Assembly: GCA_003956705.1 (NCBI GenBank)
Contig: QZCP01000723.1
Location: 124,001 to 188,000 of the forward strand
Origin: Brevipalpus yothersi
Lineage: Eukaryota > Arthropoda > Arachnida > Trombidiformes > Tenuipalpidae
Length of the DNA: 64,000 nt
Direction of reading: 5' to 3'
Position numbers and translations under genes: made by a program. The notes under the pieces were generated by a model, which was given only the letters and a program-made list of their open reading frames with translations, was not told the origin of the DNA and did not search any database. This document shows, piece after piece, positions 48,390-62,700 of the stretch. Position 1 is the first letter of the stretch, and each line of letters begins with the position of its first letter.

Positions 48390-48942
48390 ATGGTAGCTGC
48401 CTTTCCTATCGTAAAATTGGGAGCTCTTGCTGCTCGACAATTGAGTAAAAGATTGGCAAAGCGTATACAAAATCAAGCTAAAACATCTCCTGCTTTGAGA
48501 ACATATTTATGCTTGCCAATTGCTAATTTATATCATCGTCTGGAAGTCACTTTTACCATGAGAGCATTAAATCTTAAGAAACCCCAAAAGATACCCAAAA
48601 TGAGTGAAACCGCTGCTATTGAATTGGGTGCTGAATTGCTTGGTGAATTTATCATCTTCGGTGTTGCGGCCACTACCGTTACTTTTGAGTACAAGCGGTA
48701 AGCATCATTTTGGAAATTTTTTCCCTCTTATTTTCATGATATTCATTGTTCTTCTCGTATTGATAAAATGATTCTCTCTATTCAGTCAATCACGGGCAAA
48801 GCAGCAAGAAGCAGAAGAAACAGATAAACGATGGTCCAATCTAGTTTTTCGACTAATGGAATTGGAACTCAATATTGATAAGATGAATGCCCAATTGAGG
48901 GCATTAGAAAGATCATTACAAGCTCCTCCAGTGAAAAGATAG
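48390..48942 (+). CDS. OPA3: OPA3-like mitochondrial protein
   Basis: Two exons (48390..48697 and 48786..48942) join across an 88-bp GT-AG intron to 154 aa; human OPA3 is 179. The family hallmark FPIVKLGALAARQLSKRLA is at the very N-terminus and acts as the mitochondrial signal. A hydrophobic stretch (AELLGEFIIFGVAATTVTFEY) follows, then a C-terminal coiled coil (RLMELELNIDKMNAQLRALE). OPA3 is a mitochondrial membrane protein linked to optic atrophy and organelle shape. The start at MVAAFPIVK was chosen because it places the hallmark at the N-terminus; upstream in-frame codons extend it without homology. Confidence 0.93.
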
Positions 48943-49366
48943 TCAAAAGCATCAAATTTCTTTGTGTAAATTAGGATACTAATAAATTGAGCCATCAATA
49001 TGTTCACCAACTGACCAAGATTACATATTCACTGAAAAATGTTACACAAGGCTTCGAAATGCATACATCCTGTCAAGGAATTGTGAACTTGATGATAAAT
49101 AAGCTAATCATCACATAGCTGAAGTATAAAATGTTGAAATTCTATAAAGTTTATCTCAATCAAGATAGGAGAAGCCATGAATGACCATGATCACTGCGTT
49201 CTTCTTATCATTTGATATAATCCAAATTTACCGCATTTCACAAGAGCTTTGAAAATGTTCGAGTATACTCATCCTATGATATTCTGTTCACAGGTTTTTT
49301 CGATTTTCCTCGTAAAGAGAGTCATAAAATTTTTTAGAGCTAGTCGAGAGGTTCTCGCGCGCAAAT
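48943..49366. other. Spacer between OPA3 and C2orf69-like gene
   Basis: About 420 bp. It begins with the OPA3 3' UTR, with an AATAAA at 48981-48986, and should end with the promoter of the next gene. Confidence 0.5.
48981..48986 (+). terminator. Poly(A) signal AATAAA of OPA3
   Basis: A canonical AATAAA hexamer lies 39 bp after the OPA3 stop on the coding strand. Confidence 0.55.
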
Positions 49367-50302
49367 ATGGCTGAAGTTGTTTTGAAGCGATTGATGGCCG
49401 TCAAAGGCCTCGATGGTCGTCTGAATGACATCCTGATCGCGTGGGGAAATCAAAAACTTTCTAAAAAGCCAAATAATTTGGCCCTGTTTTTCCATGGTGA
49501 CATCCAGGTAGGTTTGATGACCTGCTTAAGACATGTTCTAAATTTTTATCCTTCTGAATTTGAAAGGACTTCTCGGAAAATATGGATCAGAGTCCATTCT
49601 TGAAATGGAACTTCGAGAATACAGCTAAAACTTTAGCAAAAAAGTTTTCCGATGATCTCTTTATGCTGATTCGATGCTCTCGTCGGAAGAATTTTGGTTT
49701 TCAAAAATGTTTCTTCGATAATTTTGTTCGTAAGTCATCTCATTGCAATCCTTGATGAAAATTATTCTTCAATCATTATTGTCATTTCTTTACAACCAGA
49801 GTCTGATCAATATGGAGAACCAACTTACAAGAAAAGCATTGAATCTCTTAAACATCTCAAGTGCTTGGCCGAACAAGTTTTGAAGGATCAAGATATCAAG
49901 ATTGAACATTTGAATCAAATAAAATTAATAGGATTCAGCCAAGGAATGACCGCCTTGAACCAAATAATTTATGCTATTCATACTTTGAATGATTTAAGTG
50001 ATCCTGAACTTGAAAAGTTTGTTGCTCTCATAAAAGATATCTATTGGCTTGATGGGGGTCAAAAATGGATCACAGAGGAGGAAGTTCTTCAAACATTGAA
50101 GCAAAGAAACATTCGATGTCATATTGCTGTCACTCCATTCCAGGTTGAAAATCCATCGAGGCCAGCAAATCGCAAAAATTTCTTGATATTCAAAGAGTTT
50201 GTAGAGAAGTTGAAAATTGATTCCAAATTTTCTTTCCTTTTCAACGATCAAGAGCCTTCCTGTGAAAATCATTTCAAAGTCCTGGAAACTTTCCAGCCAT
50301 AA
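49367..50302 (+). CDS. C2orf69: C2orf69-like (UPF0565) hydrolase-fold protein
   Basis: Three exons (49367..49507, 49567..49729, 49800..50302) join in phase to 268 aa. Family landmarks are NNLALFFHGDIQ (exon 1 end), KWNFENTAKTLAKKF and LIRCSRRKNFGFQKCF with DNFV (exon 2), LIGFSQGM (candidate nucleophile Ser148 in GxSxG), DIYWLDGGQKWIT and a C-terminal CENHFKV. C2orf69 is a mitochondria-associated alpha/beta-hydrolase-like protein whose loss causes a severe metabolic disease in humans. This copy is shorter than human C2orf69 (385 aa), mainly lacking a central insertion. Introns are 59 and 70 bp. It converges with NOB1, the stops being 126 bp apart. Confidence 0.88.
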
Positions 50303-50428
50303 TTTTTTGGATCAATATGTTTCTCCAACAATTTCCTCCCTTCTATAGAAGATTATTCAAATTTTACACAAATCGAAATATGTAATTGAGTGGTAACGCT
50401 TCATAAAGATTTTTGCGAAAACCAATGT

Positions 50429-51601
50429 TTATTTTGATTTTTTTCTGTTTCCTGTCGGGCGAGGAACTTGATTGGGATTTCTTCTCGTCTGAAGACCAGC
50501 TAGTTTTTGATTCTTACCGAACCGTGAAGCTCTACTGTAAACATCGTTAATTGCAAAAGGACTATCACGAGCAACATAGTCAGGATCAGAGACTATAGCT
50601 TTACAGTTCAATACTTTGTGTTCAGTTACAGTCAGTTTGGAGGCTTTGTGCTGAGGAATTCTTTGATCTTCAAAAAGTATAGGATCATTAGAATGTTTAC
50701 CACCTTTCGGCATGGTTAATGAATATTTGGTTCCTCTAATGTTGATTGGTCTCTTGAAATTTAAACCTATCGTCTTTTCGCCTTTCTCGTTCACATGTAC
50801 AGCAACACGTTTCAATGTACCAAGATTTCCACATTTAGGACAAAATTTTCGTTCCATTTCGGCAGTTATCTTGAAACAAGCGAAACATCTCAATAAAAAT
50901 TGTTTTGTCTCTCGAATTAACAGACCTTTAACAGAGACAACTTTCAAGCCTAGTTGAATAATAACATTTTGCATACTATAATCTGTGGTCAAGCAAGCAA
51001 CTTCACATTTTGCTTCCTCTACTTTCATGTTGGCCATTTTCTCTTCCATTTCGGTAAGATTGTCAGGTGTAATCCAATCAGCTTCGTCATCTTCAGCATC
51101 TTCCTCATCATCTTCACTAGATGGTCCTTTATTTTCTTCACCAATTTGGTGTGAATTATTTTTCCTTGATGATGAAGAATTGTAGAAACCAGGCAATTTG
51201 GCGAGAGTAGTTGCTGAATCGTTTACTTGACCATCTTTCCTATTCACGTAAGATTTAACGATCGGCTCCTTATTAAGATGTGAATCGTCGCCATTATGGG
51301 CTTCTTTGTCCAACATATAAGTCAAAGCAATTAACTTCAAATCAACAGCTGATAAACTGGCATAATCTCCTGTTTTTCGAGCAAAATCGGCAATAAATTT
51401 AACATCATCAGCCTTTGGTTCACGATACTTGATGGTATAAGGTAGACAACTCAATCTAGCCCGAGTTGTTTTGTCCTTAATTTCATCCACAACATCAACC
51501 ACAGTCACAATTGAATCGGCAAGTTCATGGAGATCGGAGCCATTAATGAATCCAGATGAATCTACCACCAAAACACCTATTTTTTTACTTCCATCTTCCA
51601 T
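50429..51601 (-). CDS. NOB1: NOB1 endonuclease for 18S rRNA 3'-end maturation
   Basis: An intronless 390-aa frame encodes a NOB1 protein; human NOB1 is 412 aa. The N-terminal PIN domain begins with VLVVDSSGFI, where Asp14 is a candidate metal ligand, and continues through SAVDLKLIALTY. A long acidic linker (EDDEEDAEDDEADW) precedes the zinc ribbon, with Cys239, 242, 254 and 257 (CFACF and CPKCG). The basic C-terminus (NPNQVPRPTGNRKKSK) is typical. NOB1 cuts 20S pre-rRNA at site D to make 18S rRNA in the cytoplasm. The reverse-strand AATAAA overlaps its TAA stop (50428-50433). Confidence 0.95.
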   Translation of the reverse strand: MEDGSKKIGVLVVDSSGFINGSDLHELADSIVTVVDVVDEIKDKTTRARLSCLPYTIKYREPKADDVKFIADFARKTGDYASLSAVDLKLIALTYMLDKEAHNGDDSHLNKEPIVKSYVNRKDGQVNDSATTLAKLPGFYNSSSSRKNNSHQIGEENKGPSSEDDEEDAEDDEADWITPDNLTEMEEKMANMKVEEAKCEVACLTTDYSMQNVIIQLGLKVVSVKGLLIRETKQFLLRCFACFKITAEMERKFCPKCGNLGTLKRVAVHVNEKGEKTIGLNFKRPINIRGTKYSLTMPKGGKHSNDPILFEDQRIPQHKASKLTVTEHKVLNCKAIVSDPDYVARDSPFAINDVYSRASRFGKNQKLAGLQTRRNPNQVPRPTGNRKKSK

Positions 51602-52535
51602 ATTTTCGATTCAAGTCACAATGATTGACACCAACTCAAAAAAACACAAGCAAACCAAATTATTAAAACAAAAAATCTTATCAAACAAAATTTAATCCAC
51701 AATTAACTGGATTTCATTCCAATATACTCAAAAACATCACAAACTATTAAACTACTTGCCACATGGTTGTGATGATGGCTGATGAAACCAGAAAGCATGT
51801 GATCTCAGTTGTCCGCATGATCAACATTTTGAAACTTTTACTTGGCCAAGCTTGCCTCTTTCGATTTATCTGTTGAGGATTCAAGAGATCGAAAAAATTC
51901 GAAAAAGTCCTGAAACTTTGATATCTAGTCGATTCGATTGATTGGGTGTAAATGAAAATAGGATGATTCTCCCCTATTAATTCATAGATTGGGAGTGAAA
52001 ATGCTGGATATTGTTGAAAATCTAATTTCGTGGTCATGATCGAACAGTTCGAAGAAGTAGTATTCGGTTGCTCTCACACCCATGATTCTGGTAAATGATG
52101 GGTGTATGAAAAAAACGAAAGCATTGATGTCCTATTATGATTGACTCTACTGGTGATTGATTTTGCTATCGATCATTTCCGTTCGGATAAGATCTAAGGG
52201 ACCTCATTTGTCGAAGATTCTAATATTTAGAGGCCATTAGAACTCGTTCGTATTTTTGTATGTAAATTACTTTTTTGGGTGCAAAACGATCGACAATCTT
52301 ATCGAAATCGTGAAAACAAGCCCAAGAAGATGGGTATCACACGTTTCTCTCCAAATTAGCAATACAATTGAAACCAGAATCTAAACCTTGATCACCATCT
52401 GATGAGACATCTTATCAATACCCTAGCACGTTGATGTCTATTTTTAAGTACATCAATCGGAATTGAAGAGACACACGAGGCTAATCAAGGGTGATATGTG
52501 TGGACAGAAAATCGTGCAACATATCGATGGGAAAA

Positions 52536-52583
<48 letters not shown>

Positions 52584-53970
52584 GCATGGAATCCAAAATC
52601 TTTCTACTCATCATTCCCAATCGGTAGACCGAAATTATAGCTCGAAAACGATACACCAAGATTACACATTCACCATGCAGCTCTCATTATCATGGAACCA
52701 TAAATAGCAAACAAAAGTGAAAGAGTTCCACTCATGACATCCCATCAAGCAATACACTCACATTTGCCCTAATGATCAAATAGATTAAATGAATTCAACT
52801 CTAAATTCTGTCAAGTCCATCTTTCTCTCCCTCTCCACATCTTTGATGAAGAGCCTTTAAGGATCTGAATCTAAAATTCCGATTCAGATTCCGATTCTGA
52901 GAAAGAGAAAAAGAGAGACTGGAAAAGGAATCCAGTTTTCTCTCTCTCTCTCTCTTCTCTCTCTTCTCTCTCTCGGCGCGTGGGCTGTTGTTGAAGGAGG
53001 ATGGCCGTTGAGAGAGAGAGAGAAGTATATTATGCTCTCATCTTTTTAATCAGACATATCAACAGAACATTTTCGATTAACATTTGATTGTTCTTCCTCT
53101 CTTTTTTTCATCTCCCTCTAATCATCATCCACACATCTGTCCACTATCGAATAATTTTGTCCATATAGTGGACATAATTTGTTGATATATACATATGCAA
53201 ACTGTTCTATTCGGTCCATAAATTAAGTGATCCTCATCAGGCGTTATCCTTGCCTCTCTCTCTTTGCATGTCTGTGTCTATGTCTATCTAATTCTGGTTG
53301 GGTAAACCGGATCATCATAGCAATTGTGAATATCTGTTTCACCAAAATCAACCGTATTTTGTGGTGTGAATGTGTATGTGTATATTGTGTGTGTTTAGGT
53401 GTTTTGCATCTCACATTTTTCAACATCATATGTGAGCAATAATTTTTGTATTAATTTGTGTAGAATCTTTAGATGTTGGAGTTTATTCATTCAGTGTAGG
53501 TATGTGTAAGTGTGAGAGGAAAAAAGTCAAGTGTTATTGTGATTATGAATCTCAATTGTGAAATTGGTGGAGATAATCGGAATGGTGATATCGATTTGAT
53601 CAACCTTGCCGACACATTATCTTCTCATGTGTGAATATGTTAATTCTTTGTATACTTAGCTAATGATGATAATAATGATTGAACAGTTCTATCTGGTCGA
53701 ATTTTTCTTGATTCATCATCATTGGTGATACTCTTTCATCATCCTCATCTATACCTCTTCTCTTCTTCTCACGATTTCTATTACGGTCATGAATGCTTGA
53801 TTAACTGTTCTGATGGGCTGTTGAGTAAAGGTCAACAAACACAAGAAAGTGTCTCTCTCTCTCTCTTTCCACATTGTATTAGTGGGTTCAAAGAGAAGGA
53901 GGAGGAGGTCGAAATCTCAATCCATTGGAAAGAGAGGGAATATTTTCCTCTCATCAACCAGCTAATCATT
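51602..53970. other. Upstream region of the Trio gene
   Basis: About 2.4 kb between divergent NOB1 and Trio with no supported coding exon. It has a CT tract at 52540-52581, and a CT/GA-flanked patch with higher G+C (CGGCGCGTGGGCTGTTG) at 52925-53025 that could be promoter DNA. No exon encoding a SEC14 domain is visible here. Confidence 0.45.
52540..52581. repeat. (CT)n microsatellite
   Basis: About 21 uninterrupted CT dinucleotides. Confidence 0.95.
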
Positions 53971-56716
53971 ATGGGTGACCGAAGTTTAAAGAAAGATGAT
54001 ACAAGACAATTTAAAATGTTCGAAAATGATGTGCAAAAGATGGTTGAATGGATAAAAGAGAATCGAGAATTGTTCATGAATCACTATCTTCGTATTGGTC
54101 GCAATTCATCTGAAGTGAAAGCCATTCAGGAACAACACTCCAATTTTTGTACTGGCTCGATGACTGCCTATGTCAACATTGACAGGTATTTATATTTATC
54201 GAACATTGAATGTTAATTTTTTTTCCTCTCTTCTTTCTCCTTCACACACATACTTTCTCACTCTCTCTCTCCCTCTCTCTATCTGATTGACTATACTTCC
54301 CTTGATTGCTTACTTTTCCCATGTTCATTAATGTTTCGCTCTCACTGGATGCCTCTTAATAACAAGCTTTCATTTTATGATCACACAGAACACTTGAATT
54401 CATGTGAACATACCTTGATGGTTGATAAGCTTGTTAGATTGATTTAGGTTTGAGGAAAACAAATCTGATACTGTTTCTTACTTTAAATATCACTGACCAA
54501 CCATTGATCATGACTAATGAGTTTTTCAAGACTCATGTTACTATTATAAATCGAAGAGGAAGAATTTCGAATTTTTTCATTGAATCCCTGAACACCATCT
54601 ACATGCAGCGGAGAGGAGGTTTTTTGACCGGAAAAAACCATCTGATAGGCTGAGTTCCGATTTAAGATATTCGATAATGGAGTACAATTCTAAAAATTCC
54701 CATTGCTATACGCCATGTGAAATCGAATCACGAAGGAAATTCAGTTACAAATCTATTGTTTAGTATACTCAATGAATCAGATTCTATGAAAATTTGGCTT
54801 CATTTTGAATTCAATATTCAGTTCCCAATCATCTGAAATTGTCAAGAAAATAAAAGTCATGCAGGAATCGGAGCAGTACCTGATAATTTCCGTCTTTTTT
54901 CATGTGTGATGTGTTTCCAAATGCTGAGATGTATCTAATGATAAACAAAAAAAGTTAAAGAGTGAATTTGACTTTTAATCGATCATTGCCCAGCAATCCT
55001 TGACAATCGATTGCCTATGATTCATCGTTATACTTGGAATTTTTTTTTCACCCTCCTCACTTCCTCGATGATATAAAATTAGATTTCTCCAATATTCACT
55101 CTCCTTCGAAGTGTAGAAGAATTCTAGATATCAGACTTCCTCGATATTTTCTTGGAATTGTTCATCACCATCTTTGGCTTGTGTTTTTCCTTCCTGACTG
55201 GATATTTCGTAATCATTAAATGGTAAGATAAGACATCTTTGGTAGTCACTCTCATGGTGAATTAATTCATACAATAGCTACTGCAACGTGATCTCATTCC
55301 ATCGAATATTTTCTCCCCACTTAGCATTATTGGAACCATTACCAACTTAGTCAATCTTGCGATAATGATGATAGTGTTAGATAATTTATGTTCATCACTT
55401 ACTTGATAGTTATTACAGCATGAGAAAATTTTATCAACCATCTGTTGTGATTATTTGCCACTGAATTTAAAGAGACCGGTCATCTGTTGTATGATGGAAC
55501 TTTCTCATGCTATAAAAACTAATAGATATTTTGGTCTCACTCATCTTGATCTACTCTTTTGGGAGATTGATCTGAATGATTCGGGTCACATCAAATTCGA
55601 TTGAATATTCATTAAAAGTGAATTTTAATTGAATAAGCCCTGGCCTTACCTCCCTCTGATTTCAGTTTGACTAGAGACAATGAGGTCTGGCTTGGTTGTG
55701 ATTTATTTTATTTTCTCTACATGCAATCATCCACATATCCGTTTGGTAAACAATAACATGATCAGATCACTTTCCAGTAGTGGCAGAATGCAAAAACTCA
55801 AAACATTTTAGGAAAACCTTATGGCTACTCTCCACTCACTTATACTTGTTCCATGATGTACATCACGCTTCAGTATGATTGGTCATGCTAATATTGCAGA
55901 TCGTATCTGTTCAGTGCACCCGAGCAATTGAATACCAATTTCCTTCCTGACTCCTTCTTAATCACAAAATCTGAGCTCCAAAAGAGTGTCGAATATTTTA
56001 TCATCTATAATCTTAACATGAAATCTTATTTCTGTTCTGGCCCATCTTATTTCTTTCCTCTCTCTCCCCTTTTTAGATGATCAGCTTTTCAATGTCACCC
56101 AAAATTTTGAGCATTTAGTTGAAATCATTCCGCTCTGTTAGTAACCACTTTCTCTTTTTCCTGTACTCACTGACTTGAAGAAAATTATTCTGATGACGCC
56201 CATAAAGGCAACTTCTCGGGGTCTCTCCTACCACTAGAGTTTTCAGGGAAGAAGACTAATTATCAGCTCGAGCGAGAATAGAATGTTTCCGGTTTCTTGA
56301 TACTTTCTCTCTTTCTCTTTCTCTCTCCTATGGATATATTTTGTAGAGGCAATACTCGAGCTTGAAATATCGTTTCTTTGTCTATCTTTTGCTTCTATCC
56401 AACTTTGGTGTCATTTTGCCTCTTGGCAATTAATTTTTTTCTCTTCTGAAAAAACCAGCCAGAAAACTTATCCTCTAGCAACTTTCCATGTGTGAGTGTG
56501 TGTATGTGAGATACTTGAGAGTTAGTTTTCTGTATCTGGTTTTGTCTCTCATTCTCATTCTGTAAGCTCGTTCACATGTCAATGACCATCTCATGATCGG
56601 TAAGACAAGCTCCAGTGGACAACGTTCTCAACGTGGTATTCTTCCTGATTGTACGGCAAGTTGGGTAAACTAATAACTTTTCGTCCAAGAAAAGTGTGAT
56701 AAAGCTGAAACTTAAT

Positions 56717-56767
<51 letters not shown>

Positions 56768-59700
56768 ATATCAAGTTGGGGCTAATCAGGTTATCAGGCT
56801 GTTTAACTTTTACCTTGTACTTTCTTGATCTGTTCTATCGTCATTCTCAAGCCCTCTTGATCTACCACTTTTTTTCACTCTCAACTTCCTTCACCCCCTC
56901 CTCATCTCTTTCACTAATCCCATCATTCGCTCAGAATCGTAATTAACTTCTCATGTGATCACACTTTGGATCTGAATAAGTTTGAAGGAGGCTCCTAGCT
57001 TTTGTCTGTTTCTATCGACTTGCAAATTCTCTCTCTCCAGGCGTGTACATGAAGACATTTATGAAGTTCATGGTATAACTTTGCTTTCACTTGACTCATA
57101 ATGAGTCTTATTGTTGTTGATAATATTTGCAAAATGATTGTGAAGGACCATTCAAATTGCACATTTGATCAACTTTGATGGCTGCTCTATCAGTTTTTCA
57201 TTTCTTATTTTTTGATGCGAAAAAAATTGGCGAATCGAGCTCAAGGGTTGGAGAACACGAACTCATTGTTTGTCTTTTCTTTCTTCCTCTCTATCTCTCT
57301 CTCCCTCTCTTTCTCTCTTTCTTCATTTCATATCGATCTCATTTTTATATTTTTACTCCTACAGGCTGGAGCAAGTTGCAAAACGGTTAATTGAAAATGG
57401 TCACTATGCGAGCGAAAAAATTGCCACAATGTCAGCTCAATTGAGGTTATCTGCAAAAAATTTTGCCGCTTGCCTAGAGGAGCGAACTACAGTTTTGACC
57501 CTTGCCACCACCTTCTATGCCCACGCAGAACATTATCTGAGAAACGCTGAGAATTGGAGTGTACAGTCCGAGCAGCCATGTGTTATACCGAGCGATTTTC
57601 GTGAGCTCGAAGAGAAGGTTCATCAAAGCAAAAAATTATTTGATTCAATATATCGAGCACATAATGATGTTATTACCAGCAGTCATAAATTGTGCATTCA
57701 ACTTGATCACTACATTAATTTTTGCAATCAACGTGATTTTATTTCATCCACCTCTTCATCTCTGCCTTCTTCTTCAGGATCAACAGGTTGCCATAACAAT
57801 GGCGGCTTTTCCTCATCCAAATCATCTCTATCTTCTGCCTCCAATGCAGGCAACAGAGCACGTAATTCATCAAATGATTATAATGAAGCAACCAAACATA
57901 TACAGGATCTCACTCGCCGTATAGCAGCTCATTATCAGAGGATAAAGTCATCCTTGGAAAATCGTAGAAACCGTTTACATTTGCGTTTTTCGTTGATTCT
58001 TTTTAATGATGACGTTCATCAAGTTATGGAGTGGATAAACACATGTGGTGAAAGTATGTTGACAAAGAGCTTTGGAATAGGTAAAAACCTAGAAACTTCT
58101 CAAGAGCTTCAAAAAAATCATCTCCAGTTGGAAAATTATGCTCAAAATACTTATGACAATGTCGAAAAGCTGCGTCGTGCGGCAAGTGAATTCGCTCGCA
58201 CAGGTGAATGTGACCCTGAAGAGATATTTCGTGTGCGTGATGAGTTGATTGAACATGCGGCGCGATTCAAGCAACGAATTGAAAGACGAAGGCGGCAACT
58301 TGAGATGGGAATTAGATTTTTTGAGAAAGAAAAGGATCTCAATTTATATTATGAAGAATTACAAAATTATCATCGAGAAACTGACAAGCCCACCGAAGCT
58401 CCGAAAACTTTAGAAGCTTGTGAAAATAACTTAGACCAAATTTTGGAACAGAGAGACTTGGTACTGGCTACCATGCTTCCAGCTATCAATGATGGTGACG
58501 CCCTGCTTCAGGAACTACGAACAATACAAGGATCCAATGGCAGTAGTGATGGAGACTCAGCCTACGAAGGAAGCTCTAGTGTTTCCCCCAATCCTAACCC
58601 AGCATCGCCTTCTTCTTTGGAAGCGTCCATCACTGCCATTGAGACTGCGGTGGAAAATTTCCGAAGAATGGCCAACACCGTGGAAGAGCTATGGAACAAT
58701 AAAAAATTCAAGATGGAACTTTGTCTACAATTACGATTATTTGAGAAAGATGCTGCCTATGTTTTGAATGAACTCCACTTATATCGAGAGGAAGTTCGAC
58801 GAAAATACTCCATAGATCTAGTTTATGCAGATTTAAGTTTAGCGGAAGGAGCTCTTCAAGATCACAATGATATGTTTGCTGAGGTTCAGCGTAAAGCATC
58901 TGAAACTCTCCATCGAGGAGATAACCTTATACAAGTAAGTTGACTATCCTTGTGATAATTGTGTAGAGTAACTGTTTATCTTCCATGCTGTGAAGAGAAA
59001 ACATTTTTATTTATTATCAATGATCACTTCAAATATTGTCAATTATCATCATGTTTGTTTTGAGCTTCCGGTTCAATAGGTCATCTTAATATTTTCTCAT
59101 AATTTCACTTTCTTTTCTCTATTCACAGGTTTTTGAGTCATGTTCACCCTCTGCAATGATCCTCGTTGATACTGGTCACGAAGCTAGCGTTTTGAATTCA
59201 TCCACAACTCCAGCTCTCTCATCTTTTAATACGACTTCTCGTCGTGTGCCAGCTTTACAAATGATCCGTGCTCTAGTTGAACATTTGAGAGACAAAGTTT
59301 TGGACACTGAAGACTTCGCTGAAACTACTCGAACTCACTTGGAACAAGGAGTCTATTTATGTCAATTTGAATCGGAGGCCAAGCAAGTACTCAGTTGGAT
59401 CAAGAATGCTGAATCGATGCTTTCGGCTTCATTTACCATACCACAATCGCTACAAGAAGCGGAAGCTCTTCGAACAGAACATGAACAATTCCAAGTTGCC
59501 ATCGAGGTAAGTTTTTCTACGATGTAATCTGTGTTAGATTGTAAAATTTGATGGAAGTCATTGTTTTTTTCCGATAAACTTTTTGAGCTGGTCGATCTTT
59601 CTTTTACCTCTAGAAAATTTATGGTCACATTATGAATTTCAGATTATAAGATTTGAGATCAAATTTTTTATTTTCGTTTAGCATTATTTCTTTTTTTTCA

Positions 59701-62700
59701 TATCATCACAAGAAAAAAAATCAATGGGGTACAAAATGATTGTATGTAACGATTCTCCACTTTAAGGATCTCATCCTCATAGTAGCTGTGGTAGTGGCGT
59801 ATAGTGTGTGATAAAATCAATCGTGCAAGCAATTAAGAATTATCTCTTCGAAAAATCTTTCCTGTTTCACAGCCCACCACCTCTTAAATGGTGTTAGCAG
59901 ATTTCATGCTCTCCCACTCTAGTGACCGACAAATCCTCTTACCCTTTCATACCTGAATGTTCTCTTCCAATCTCAAATGTATTCGAGACAATAATTCCTC
60001 ATCGAACAAATTATTACATCTAATCTTACTTCGAACTAAACTTCTCCTCTACTGGAAAGTCTTATAGTTATTCAGAAACCTACTCACCCTTCCAATCATT
60101 GAAAGTAGAGAGAAATATTAATCAGTATCAGAAGGTATTAGTTTTGATGTTCTCGTATCCATCTGACTGATTTCTTCCGGGTTTTTCATGTCAATAGCCT
60201 AGCTTCTTCTTTGGAACGTCAAATTTCTCTCTTCATTTTTCTATCTGTTTGAATTCTCTGAGCTTTCCTCTGTTTTTGACTGATATCAGCCTATATATCC
60301 TCAGCTATGTAAGTGGGTCTGGGTTGGTTTATTTTTCTATGATCTCGATGATCATAATTGTGATAGTTTACTCTTATCATTTGCATTCTTTGAGGCCATA
60401 TGCATTCTTATTTAAGCGGCTTAGTGTGTGGTCTACTGTTCAACAGCCGTTTCTACAAAAAGATCAGACGAGCAGATCTTCCTTCTTGCCTTCGGCAATC
60501 TTTTCTCGGAAAGATCAAAGTACTAACAAACCAGATTCAATTTAGAATGATCTTATATTCTCTCATTGAGTCAAGTGGAAATGATATCGGGGGCTCTGAA
60601 TTCGTTTCTAGAGCTTTATTCTTGCTTCATCTCACTGTTTCCTTGAAATCTACCATTTTGTTTTAATCTCCTCTCACAGAAAATGTATAATTCTTCCCTG
60701 GTATTGATTTGCTTCTCTTTACTCTTTTTTCATAGAAAACACAATCATCTGTCTTCCATCTTCAACAACGAGCTGAAACGAGAATTCAAAGTGGCCATGT
60801 GAATCCTGACCGAGCGAATTTGATAATGGCTGATGTCTCCAAGATGTGGAGAACGCTGATGGCACAAGCAGAAGCTCGTAATAAATTGGTACAAGCTAGT
60901 CTAAATTTTTACAGAACTGCTGAGCAAGTTCTCTCTGTTCTAGAGAGCTTAGAAAAGCAATATCGATCAGATGAAGATTTCTGTGGAGCATGCAATATCG
61001 AAGATCATCTTAGCTCACCCGTTACAACTCCATTGAACGAAAATGAGCCGGAGACCGGTGATAAGAAAATAGCTCAAATTATTTCGAAGCATCAGGAACA
61101 AAAGGAGGCTTTTCATAAGGCAACCACTCTCGCCAGGCGTAATATGGAATCATTCATCCGATATGCTCTTTTCTCAATGTCAATATATCATCATAATAAC
61201 CAAACTGGTCCTAAATATCGTATAGCTGAGAACAAGGTGAATCACATTATGGATTGTATCACCGAGCAAGAGGAACGTACAATAGATAGTTGGACGGCTC
61301 GTAAGAGGCGTCTAGATTACTGTCAACAATATGTTCTCGTTGAACATTCTGGTCGACAAGCTTTGAAATGGATCCGTGATACAGGTGAAATGTGGCTCAA
61401 TCGCGCTTTAAGTAAAGATTTAGCCTCACGCAGTCGAGAGGAGCTTGAAGATGCTCACAAGTCATTGCTTGAATTCCGGGTACAGGTTAAAGAAACGAAG
61501 GAAAAGGTCAGACTTTTGATACAATTGTCAGAAAATCTGATGGATAGAGGGCATATCCATTGTCCAGCTATCAAATACTGGTGTGATTTAGTGAAAAAAT
61601 CTTTCGATGAATTCTCCGAATCACTTGATTCATACCGACACAAGCTTGAAGAATGTTTGGGCTTGGAAACCGGAACATCTTTGAGTGATAATCAGACTGA
61701 AACGGGAGGTAGCATCGGTGATCGTAGCTCTGATTCATCACTAGAGAGCAAGTTGAGTAGAGAACGATTCCACCTCTATTCTTCATCCAGTAGAGCTAAC
61801 AATCCTGATAGAACATCTTCTTCAGCCAACAGCGTTGCCAGTGTGTCCTCCTTGTCTTCTACTGCTGTGATAAACGGTACGTCCAAGAACTGTGAAGCTA
61901 ACACGTCTTCCATCAGTGCTACTAGTCGTCTGCCTCAGTTATCCGTTGACCAACTGGAGGTCAAACGTAAATACGCTCGTAAGAGAGAATTCATCATGGC
62001 CGAGCTACTTCAAACGGAAAAAAGTTATGTAAATGATCTCAAAAAGTGTTTGGACACCTATTTAACTGAATTTAAGAACTGTGAACCTGATCATCCTCAT
62101 CTCAAAGGGAAGGAAAGCATAATCTTTGGTAACATTGAGCAAATTCATAGTTTCCACAATGAGTAAGTTCCGTTTTTTTTTCTATTGATTGCTTAACTCA
62201 TATCGCTTCCATTATCTTTGTTAGAATTTTTCTGAAAGAATTGGAAAAGTATGAGAAAATGCCCGAAGATGTTGGCCATTGTTTTGTTACTTGGGCTCGA
62301 TCGTTTGACATCTACATTAATTATTGCAAAAACAAGCCTGACTCGAACGCAGCTCTTGAAAGTCCAAAGATTACCGCTTTTTTCGAAGAAGTACAACGTA
62401 AACAAAAGGTTGACGACACCATTGGTTCTTTATTGATCAAGCCTGTCCAACGAATTATGAAATATCGTCAGCTTTTAGAGGGCCTTTTATCGTGCTGTGA
62501 GGAAGGTCTTCAGGGTGAGATCAAGGATGGTCTTGAAGTGATGCTTTCAGTGCCCCAAAAAGCTAACGATGCATTACACTTGAGCATGTTAGAAGGATGT
62601 GATATAGCTGCTAGTCAATTAGGTGATGTTATTCTACAGGATTCGTTTCAAATTTTCGATCCTAAAACTCTTATACCCACGAGAAAGCGTCGCGAGCGTC

